Positions 55,781-64,000 of a stretch of DNA of 64,000 nucleotides are shown piece after piece (the first letter of the stretch is position 1; each line of letters starts with the position of its first letter). Origin of the DNA: Nilaparvata lugens (taxonomy: Eukaryota; Arthropoda; Insecta; Hemiptera; Delphacidae); contig NC_052508.1 in the NCBI RefSeq assembly GCF_014356525.2, positions 42,201,858 to 42,265,857 on the forward strand. Reading direction: 5' to 3'. A program made the position numbers and the translations under genes. The notes beneath the pieces are model-generated. The model did not search any database and had not been told where the DNA came from. It was given only the letters and a program-made list of their open reading frames with translations.

Positions 55781-58700
55781 AACCGACGACTTGAATCTTA
55801 GAACCCACTTCGCTCGGTCAATAAATAGGTGAATAACGTGGGAGATTGAGATACTTTACGATTTCTTCATGATAAATGCTTTAAAAAATAATTTTGAAAT
55901 TTCTTACACTCATGATAACATGCGTTATAATATAATAGTATAATATAGTTCCTCCATGAGACTACAGTCATGAGTATAGCCTTATGACTATAGTATGACT
56001 ATAGTCATGAGTATTGACCATAAAAAAATACATTTAAAATCATAAAGTAGGTAGACATAGCATTTTTCTATGATCAAAATATTCATTATCACTGTATTCA
56101 AATGTGTGATGATTATTCTCTTATTAAGAAAACTAAAAATAAATATGAATTATGGAGAGAAAGCAACAAAGTATGCGATACTTAGCAAACTAGAGAAACA
56201 TGGTCCAAGTAGGTTCCTACTACTATACTTCATGGATTGGATTTCTTTACCAGATAAATAGGCAACCTCATTAAACCTATCATAAATGAAACCTACAATA
56301 ATAATTATAATAATTAACCGCAGTACCCTAATCACTTTTAACTCGCTTAACAAGCCGCTTTCTAACTATATGGATAATAATATTTAATGAGAGTTATGTT
56401 CTGTAGACAGGTCAAGGAAATTGAATAAGCTCTTGCATGTTGGGCAGCTATAAAAATTAGGAGAGGTTGGTTGGGTTTGGGCAGGAAAGAAAAGAGAAAG
56501 AATTATTTTCATCGCATTTTACTTTTGTCAGTTGATTTTAACTACTTATAGTTATGAGAGGAGTTGAGAAAATTCATGAAATATTTGAAAAGACGTTGGT
56601 TTTCAAACAGCAATTCACTTCTTCTAACTTGCAACTAACAGTTCCAATTTCATCCTTTCCAAACATGTGATTATTTCTCTGACCTACAAATTTTATTTTT
56701 TACGAATTCCTCTCAAATCACAGGAATGAAAATTACGATAGCAGAATTTATTCAAAAAAAAAAAATACAAACAAGAACATTTAACACAGGAATGACATGA
56801 AAATATATGGATGATTCAATGTACTGTTGGAGAATGTATGCTATTCTCTTACAATATTGAATTTGCTTACATTATAAAAACAAACAATCAATCCTATTCT
56901 ATCAACAGCTTCCCTCGAAGTGAAACTTTTTCAAAATGGAAGGAGCAAAGTCTTCTCAACTGGCGATTTCCTAGATAATTCCTAAGCAGTAATTTTGAAA
57001 ACACAATATGTAGGTACCATATCAATAATTCGCTAATCAGTAGGTCGTCTTAATCATGGAACACAAGCTAATACAAACAACATTGCTTCTATCACAGTAC
57101 CTTCTATACTAACTTCTCTATTTTTGTAACTTGCTTTCAAAATATGGATTCTTTCCATCCAATAATATATGTGATTGGTGGAGAAAGGACATTGTTTTAA
57201 TTATTGTAATGATAGTTCATTGGTGTGGATTATTCATCTTTACAAAGATTTGAGCCCCATCTATTATTGGAGATACGAGTATGAAAATAATAATATTATG
57301 ATGAGTATATTTCATCAAAATGCCATATGCAATGAAAAACGTTTCCTGAAATGAAAGTTCGAACAGAATACAGGACTGGAATGGAAGTTTTTTTGTTTAT
57401 TCGATATCCTCATATCGACACCTTTGGTCATGCAATAAAAGGAACATGCCCAAATTGAATGAATAATGATTGAAACGTGTGTGTAGATTGAAGAAAAAAC
57501 GGAATGAACTTCAACAGACCAATCCTCATCATCGCCTGGATAGTTATTGAAACGAGCGACCAACGCCTCAGTAACCATTCGCAAATCCAATTTGTGCTAA
57601 TCAATAAATCCATAAATCCAATTTCCGAACTGAAAATTGAAAGAACTTTTTATGTGCTGTAGGCCATGTAGATTGACATCTTGATTACCGCAGTGATAAT
57701 GTCTTGGAGTGGAGAAACCTTGTATGGACATATTGTATTTTACCATGTACAATGAATAATTGGTAATAAGCTGTACTGCTCTTCAGAATATTTCATGAAT
57801 TACAATTTCCAACTACTCTGTGATTGAAGGGAACGATTCACTGAAGCGATTTATTGATTGAATTATTATAGAAACCTTCTGATTCGCTTGAATATTTTTA
57901 ATGATTTTTAATTCTAAAAATCATACTAAATTACTCAACATTGTAGATGTGAGCCAGCACTTGTGAATCGTATTATGATTTACAACGTTCAATACTTAAC
58001 AATTTTCGGACTTCCCAGTAATGAGACTGGAAACACCCATGTATGGAGTGTGTTTTCATTCACTCGTAGACCTAGTCGTATACCATCAGGTGACAATTTT
58101 TCCTTAGAATTAAAATTTCTTTCCATGCCCTTCAAGCGTATATAAGACTAAAAGAGAAAAGAGCATTTCACTCACAATCGGAATATAGAATACCATCATT
58201 ATAAGAAAATAGAAAAAAACTCATTTGAACGGAGAACTTTTGGTTTCATAATTATTATTATGGTAATATTGGTCTTCTTTTACGGTTGTTGTTTCTATAT
58301 TGATAAATCGATGAATAAATGTGAACAATCATGTAGGCTATACATCATTCTCAATCAAAAATTTGAACCGAACATTTATTCCACAACGATGGTTATCCAA
58401 CAATGGTTCCATTGGAATCTATCCTTATATTCGAAATAGATTTATGAATCAAAATCCAACAGGAATGTACTTGACTCGTCTTTGAACTTAAAAATAGATA
58501 ATTGGAATCTCATTTTAATATCGTATTACCTCTCCCATCAAATTATTTATTATCTCTGATTTTTAGAGTATGATGAAATACCAAAAACATCAATTGAAAC
58601 TTCCTGACATCCACCATACAGAAAACCATAGTACAGAATCATAATCATATACAGAACAGTTCCATCTACGGCATCACTCATCATCTTGATTATTTGGTGT

Positions 58701-60369
58701 GCAGCAGCGTTTCGAACGTCCATATTTTGTAATTGTTGCTCCATAGCTCTGCAAAGTGTGTGTTATTGGATGGTGCGATTGTTTTGTCTTTGTTTTTGCA
58801 ATGAATCCGAATCCATTTTGCAGTGCGGCGATTCTTAATGAGGTGCACAACTGTAGAGCAGTAGAGCTATAGAGAGTGTTCGGAAATGAGGGTGCAGTGA
58901 AGCAGCAAAAGTTGGCCGAGCAGGCGCTTATAATTAACATTTATACACATAGACAGGATACCTAATGGGCGACCGGTAACCGCATTAGCGTGTGCCTATG
59001 CGTATTGGGTGCGTGTGCGAACCTGTGCGTGTGTGCGCAAAGTAGGCAAAAGTACAGCAGAGCAAATGGCGACCAGCAATACAGTATAGTAGTAAAGGGC
59101 GTCATTAGCTTATGATCAACAAGGATATTAATCTCTACACCTTGCCACTATCAGTCCTTCATGCTTCTCCGCACCAACTTAGTCTCTCTTCCATCAGCGT
59201 TTCTAATCATTCTCTATTGATCTTTCCTTTCTCCCATGTATTACTAGATTACTAGTCTCTATGTATTCCACACTTATTCCGCACGTATTCCATACTTAGC
59301 CGTTAATAACCGTATTTTCCCTTCAACTTTCTAGTAGCTTTCCTTTGAATAATTGGTTTCTCAGAAATTATTTTCTCCCTTCGACACTATACTTATTCTA
59401 TTATCGTCCACTTTCCTTATGGAAAATAACTATTTTCATCTACATCGCTTTCCTTTTACACTTCCAAACTTCTCCATTCTGATCTTCTTGTTTTCTTGTC
59501 TCCTTTTCTCTTGTCTCAACCCTTTTTGAACCTTTCCTTTTCTTTTACTCTCTACTCTTCTCTATTCCCTCATTCACTTCACTCACATTTTCTCTTCTAT
59601 TTTTCCTACTCTATCGCATTCACCTTCTCTGTTATCTGTTTTCATCCCACAACTAGTTCACACTCCTGACAGGGAGGCAATTCTATCTTTCTTCTAATCA
59701 TTCTCTATACTCCACTCCAATTTTTTCTCCTCCTTTTTCTCTCTCCAATTTCCTATTTTAATTTCCTTCCAAACTTTTCAACCATCTCATTGGCATTCCT
59801 CTTTCTTTTCATTCCATCTCACATCTTGCTCTCCCTCATTTTGGTAGAGAGTTAATGGGGAGGATATTTATAATATTCTTTCCAAAGAATGAACATTGAT
59901 ATGTCCAAAGCTCCGCCAATTTATGTAGATTCATAACAATATAATTATCTATAGTTATTATATTACAAAATGCTTTTCCATATCATATACAGTTCAATAA
60001 TTATTTTCATAGTCTATATTATGTAAATTCATCTTCAATTTTGCTGTATTGTGAGCTATTGTATATAAGTGTATAAGCCAGTATATATTGTAATCTACAT
60101 AGATAAAGTACTCAATCAAACAATCAATCTGCTCTCTCTCTTGGTTATGTCGAGTGAGTGAACGTGTCTCAGTTCGGCTCCGCATTCAAATACATATTTC
60201 GTAGGGTTATACAGTTCAATTCACTACAAATTATACATCAAGTTATTCAGTTCTTCGAGCTTCATTTAATTGTAAAATTATCTTTTCAATTACCTCACTC
60301 TCTTTTTATTCATTTTCAAAAAACTTTCCCGGTTTTACAGTTTACCTGTTCGCCTGTGATCCACCTTTT
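55781..60369. other. 4.6 kb without recognisable genes
   Basis: AT-rich noncoding DNA. An A-run lies near 56,755, a pyrimidine-rich stretch at 59,150-59,850. Frames of 60-90 codons show no family pattern. No tRNA-like cloverleaf was noticed. Confidence 0.55.
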
Positions 60370-60470
60370 CTTTATTCTTTCTTTATTCTTTTTACAATGA
60401 AGCACAGTTCGGGAGAGAAAAACTAAGAATACCTTGTACTATTTCTCTCCCAAATTTAGGTAACATTAAA
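60370..60470 (-). mobile_element. 3' end of a LINE A relative
   Basis: The hairpin GGGAGAGAAA ... TTTCTCTCCC (60,410-60,451) and the adjoining AAAGAATAAAG tail (60,372-60,396) resemble the 3' end of LINE A at 53,635-53,740. Only this end remains. Confidence 0.6.
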
Positions 60471-60690
60471 AGTCCAAAATGAGGTTATGTCTTCTAGATT
60501 TCCACAGAATTTTCAGTCCAAAAATATTCATACAAACCATTCTTTTGAATTTAGATGTTCCAAATACTAAAATAATAATAATAAACACTCAGTTATTTTC
60601 AAAATAGAGAATATTCACTTATTAGAGAAATTTTTTAACACGAACCAAAAAAACAAACTTACTCCTAAAACTTACACCTAATGGTACATC

Positions 60691-61410
60691 ATGGTCAGGT
60701 CTAGAAGCACACCGAAAAATGAGGTCAATGCTCCGAAGCCAGGGCCTACCCCAGCCATTTCTGAACCCTCAATGTCTAAGGAGACCCTTAGCATAATGCG
60801 ACTGCAAATTGAAGAGTCCATTCGAAATGCAGTCACAATGGCAATGGAGAACATTCTCGAAGAAGTCCAGCCGCTGAAAGTGGAGAATCAACTGCTGAAT
60901 GAAAAAATTCGGGAGATTGAGGTGAATTGTCACCTTAAAGTCGACGATCTGGAGCAATATGGTCGCCGACACTCCATTCGTATTTTCGGCATCCCGGAGA
61001 GCGATAGAGAAGACACGGACCTGCTGGCGCTTGATGTCTTCATTAAGAAGCTGAACGTGTCCGTGACTCTGGTGGATGTCAACCGCTCGCATCGAGTTGG
61101 AAGGCGTCAACCACCTCAACAAGGGCAAGCGAAGCTGAAGGATTGCCCCATCATCGTTCGTCTGTGCAGCTACTGGACCAGGAAGATGATCTCCGACGCT
61201 AAGGAGAAGCTGAAGGGTTCCGGCATCACGATTCGCGAGGATCTGACTACTGAGCGTCTCAACATCCTCAACGCTGCGTCTGACCGTCATGGGCACAGGA
61301 ATGTCTGGTCATCTGACGGGAAGATCAAGATATCTATCGGTGAGGGAGGATCCAAGAGGGTCCACACTGTCGAGAGGATGACCGACCTCCAAAAACTAAA
61401 GGTAAACTAA
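60691..61410 (+). CDS. L1-like ORF1 protein (coiled coil plus RRM), intact
   Basis: The frame gives 239 residues from the ATG at 60,691. A leucine-rich coiled coil at about residues 50-85 precedes DLEQYGRRHSIRIFGIP, the start of the L1 ORF1 RRM. DVNRSHRVGRR and CPIIVRLCSYWTRK are further family blocks, and the C-terminal domain has NVWSSDGKIKI. Such proteins trimerise and coat LINE RNA. No ORF2 follows within the window, so it is an orphan or 3'-truncated element. Its GC content is higher than the surroundings. Confidence 0.85.
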   Translation: MVRSRSTPKNEVNAPKPGPTPAISEPSMSKETLSIMRLQIEESIRNAVTMAMENILEEVQPLKVENQLLNEKIREIEVNCHLKVDDLEQYGRRHSIRIFGIPESDREDTDLLALDVFIKKLNVSVTLVDVNRSHRVGRRQPPQQGQAKLKDCPIIVRLCSYWTRKMISDAKEKLKGSGITIREDLTTERLNILNAASDRHGHRNVWSSDGKIKISIGEGGSKRVHTVERMTDLQKLKVN

Positions 61411-61976
61411 ATCATTTCAGCATTCGGTTACTGTGGCATTATTTATGAGCAGACTTTCTGTTCTATAATAAATCTCTCCACTGCTATATACGGTAATCCA
61501 CATAAAAGGAAATCTACATTTGATAATACCCATTAATAAGTTTTTCTATAATAAATTCTCAAATCAACATTTTACGATTCAACTGCTATACTCCAGAGGG
61601 TACTAGAAAAATTGCTTACTAATTACATCACTCGCCAAAATCAGTTCCATTCTAATTCATAATTTTGAAAATGCAGAATTCCAAATGGATTGGATAATTA
61701 GCATACGTTATGGGTATAGATGTAATCTCTCCCATATTATAGTTATTGCAACTCCCAATGATTATTTATCCTTGTTCTCATACTCCACCGTTAAATCCTA
61801 TTTGAAACTCATCTAAGATAATCTCTAGAATTTTCTCAATCGTCTCCTCTACTTCTTATTTTTCTTTCTCATTTCTCATCCTCCTCATTTCTATAGTTAT
61901 TATATTAACTAGAATGGTGTTATTTTTATTGTATTATTATTACTATAACTGTTGGGATTGCAGTGATTGTTGTGAT
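61411..61976. other. No gene seen
   Basis: AT-rich sequence downstream of the L1-like ORF1. No RT sequence is visible. Confidence 0.5.
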
Positions 61977-62146
61977 GATGATAATTATTCTTCTTAATCC
62001 TTCTTCGTCTTCTTCTTCTTATTCTGCTTTTTATTCTTCTTCTTTCTTCTTCTTCTTCTTCTTCTTCTTCTTCTTCTTCTTCTTCTTCTTCTTCTTCTTC
62101 TTCTTCTTCTTCTTCTTCTTCTTCTTCTTCTTCTTCTTCTTCCCTT
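61977..62146. repeat. (TTC)n microsatellite
   Basis: The pure TTC run spans about 62,046-62,142, preceded by a mixed TCT/TTC stretch. Confidence 0.95.
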
Positions 62147-62271
62147 GATTAATTCCATCACAATATGATATGCAGTCTCTTATTCTCTAGTTTAGTTTCA
62201 AAAGCTCTTCTCAATTGTGCACATTCCTTCTTTCTCTTCTCTTCTTCTTTGTTATTGTGATTCTTCCACAA

Positions 62272-63004
62272 GAGTAGTGTAGATTTGAGAGTTCTGCACA
62301 AGACCAATAAGTGGCCTAAAACCCTACCCCCTTCCCCCCCGCCACCACAAGCCCTAGTGTCAGCAATTTTGGCCATACCCCCAACCAATAGGAAGCCAGG
62401 GAGCGTGGCCAAAATGCCAGATTTCCCCCACCACACCCCTCTCCACCCCGCCAGTCACAGTGTCAGCCATTTTGCCCCCCACCAAAGCCCTTCCCTCAAC
62501 CAATAGGAAGCCAGGGGGCGTGACCAAAATGGCGGATTTCCCCTATCACACCCCCAACCAGGCCTAGTGTCAGCCATTTTATCCCCCACCAAAGCCCCTG
62601 GAGGTGCAAAATGGCGGTCCCCCTGCCCATGAGACAGGCCTCCCACAATAGGAAGCTCCCCCCCCACCAATAGGCCCCACCAATAGGAAGGCACACATGG
62701 CCATTTTGTTCCCTTTCTTTGTTGACCAGCAGCACCTGTTAGCAATAGGCCCCACCACCAATAGGAAGGCACACATGGCCATTTTGTTCCCCTTCTTTGT
62801 TGACCAGCAGCACCTATTAGCAATAGGCCCCACCACCAATAGGAAGGCACACATGGCCATTTTGTTCCCCTTTTTGTTGACCAGCAGCACCTGTCACCAA
62901 TAGGCCCCCCCACCAATAGGAGGGCACACATGGCCATTTTGTCCCCCTTCTTTGTTGACCAGCAGGTGCACATCCAACACCTGCTTGGGCCAGCAGCCCA
63001 TTTT
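62272..63004 (-). repeat. CCAAT/ATGGC motif array, right inverted copy
   Basis: This is the reverse-complement relative of 14,080-14,666, sharing both ends and motif content (ACCAATAGGAAG, CAAAATGGCGG). The end abuts a PolB fragment at about 63,005. Confidence 0.88.
62680..62990. repeat. Four tandem units of 77-78 bp
   Basis: CCAATAGGA(A/G)GGCACACATG begins at 62,680, 62,758, 62,836 and 62,913. Each unit also holds CCATTTTGT, TTTGTTGACCAGCAG and usually a second CAATAGGCCCC. Confidence 0.93.
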
Positions 63005-64000
63005 GTTTTGATAAATTCACAACTAATAGACAAGCAAATTGTGACAGAAAAGCAAATTTAGACAAGCACATGGATTTGTGCTCAACATTTGCTATACAAA
63101 AAACAATACTGCCTAAACAGGGTGAAATTTTTAAGTTTAGCAATTATTCGTACACTTTGAAAAATAAATACATTGCATTTGCTGATTTTGAAAGTTTTAT
63201 TGTGCCAACAAATAATGATGATGATGTGGATGATGGTGATTTGCTTGGAACTGATATGAGAAATAGCTTTACAAGGAAAACACAAGAACATGTTGCTCGC
63301 TGTTACTCATTTATTATTTTAGATAAATGAGATTAAATATTTTACGGTCCATGCGTCTATAGAGCTACAAGTGTTGGTGAGAAAAATGTTGAAAAATTTC
63401 TAGATGAAATCATAGCCATAGGTCAAAACTGTTCTTTTGATATGCAACACGAAGTGTCAATGATTGAACTAAATGAACAACAATTATTAGATTTTAACAA
63501 TAGTAAAAACTGTTTTTTGTGCAACAATGAATTTTAAGACAATGATATTCGATGCAGACATCATTCGCATATGACTGGCTTGTATCTCGGTGCAACGCAC
63601 AAGACTTGTAATTTAAATGCAAAAGCACCATCATTCTTGAACTGTTTTTTTCATAATTTTCGTGGATATGACAGTCATTTCATTGTAAAGGCTTTAGCAG
63701 GACGAAAGGAAAAAATTCATTGTATTGCAAACTCATTGGAAAAATTCCTCACAATCACAGTAGATTGGGTAAGATTTCTTGATAGCTATCAATTTTTGTG
63801 CTCAAGTCTACAGACACTTGTTGCCAATCTTGCAAGTGATAGAGAAAACATTGAAACAAATTTCAAAGTATTGTGTAGCATATTCAATGAAAAAAAAACC
63901 AACAACAATTGTTATTATGCAAGGGTGTCTACCCCTATGAATATATAACAGATGCAGACAAATTTGATTAACAGCAACTACCGCTGATTGAGGCATTTTA
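63005..64000 (+). pseudogene. polB: Close copy of the first viral PolB, N-truncated and decayed
   Basis: It matches 3,620-2,650 in reverse complement at about 93% by eye. It starts inside the zinc-type motif and carries Exo I (ADFESF) and Exo II (NFRGYD). It has in-frame stops near 63,328, 63,335, 63,535 and 63,968 and a frame change at the A-run near 63,890. It runs off the window. It has more lesions per base than the first copy. Confidence 0.93.

Noticed and set aside
62158..63143. Long minus-strand frames with repeated GTKWPCVPSYWW text
   Set aside because: They arise from the 78-bp tandem repeat and motif array; no family pattern or start context supports a protein.
1..64000. CRISPR arrays, tRNA or rRNA genes
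   Set aside because: None seen; direct repeats present are minisatellites or transposon parts, and the genome is eukaryotic.

Overview
This window is AT-rich, intron-poor, repeat-laden animal DNA. The piggyBac transposases, Ty3/gypsy-errantivirus with an insect-type Env, and CR1/Jockey-like LINEs point to an insect. A sap-sucking hemipteran such as a planthopper is plausible but not proven. No ordinary host gene, tRNA, rRNA or CRISPR array is visible. Nearly everything readable is an endogenous DNA virus or a transposable element, and nearly all of it is broken. One run of 100 N (41,787-41,886) shows this is a draft assembly, so some one-base frameshifts may be sequencing errors.

Region 1 (about 1,067-14,666) is an endogenous dsDNA virus of the Polinton/adintovirus type. 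On the minus strand it carries a protein-primed family B DNA polymerase, a small KEN-containing ORF and a BIR-domain (IAP-like) gene. On the plus strand it carries a proline-rich protein, a membrane-anchored protein, a parvovirus-like phospholipase A2 protein with a basic tail, an adenain-like cysteine protease, a single-jelly-roll penton-like protein, a double-jelly-roll major capsid protein and several unrecognised small genes. I see no retrovirus-like integrase and no FtsK/HerA packaging ATPase. Most core genes carry one in-frame stop or a one-base shift. The region ends in an array of CCAATAGGAAG / AAAATGGC motifs. The same array recurs in inverted orientation at 62,272-63,004, fused directly to a close copy of the same polymerase (63,005-64,000).

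Region 2 (14,667-36,556) holds a degenerate piggyBac and a LINE reverse transcriptase split by a 10.4-kb DNA transposon. That transposon has roughly 600-700 bp terminal inverted repeats and a TGA target duplication. It is itself loaded with a near-complete LINE, a truncated tandem LINE and a faint hAT-like trace. Beyond it lie the Env/integrase end of an errantivirus and a GC-rich foldback element.

Region 3 (36,557-41,786) is 1.6 head-to-tail units of a defective gypsy element with a 3,215-bp repeat unit, running into the assembly gap. Region 4 (41,887-46,681) is a second, diverged viral element: another PolB, a truncated BIR gene, an unrecognised gene, and a third member of a small protein family also seen twice in region 1.

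Region 5 (46,682-62,271) holds short dispersed repeats, a purine microsatellite, a second piggyBac, three overlapping LINE wrecks (APE endonuclease, SGNH esterase, PHD/RRM ORF1) and one intact L1-like ORF1. It also has long stretches without genes.

The viral genes of region 1 would together have served protein-primed DNA replication (PolB), capsid assembly and maturation (MCP, penton, protease), endosomal escape (PLA2) and suppression of host apoptosis (BIR). The remaining cargo is selfish DNA nested in selfish DNA.
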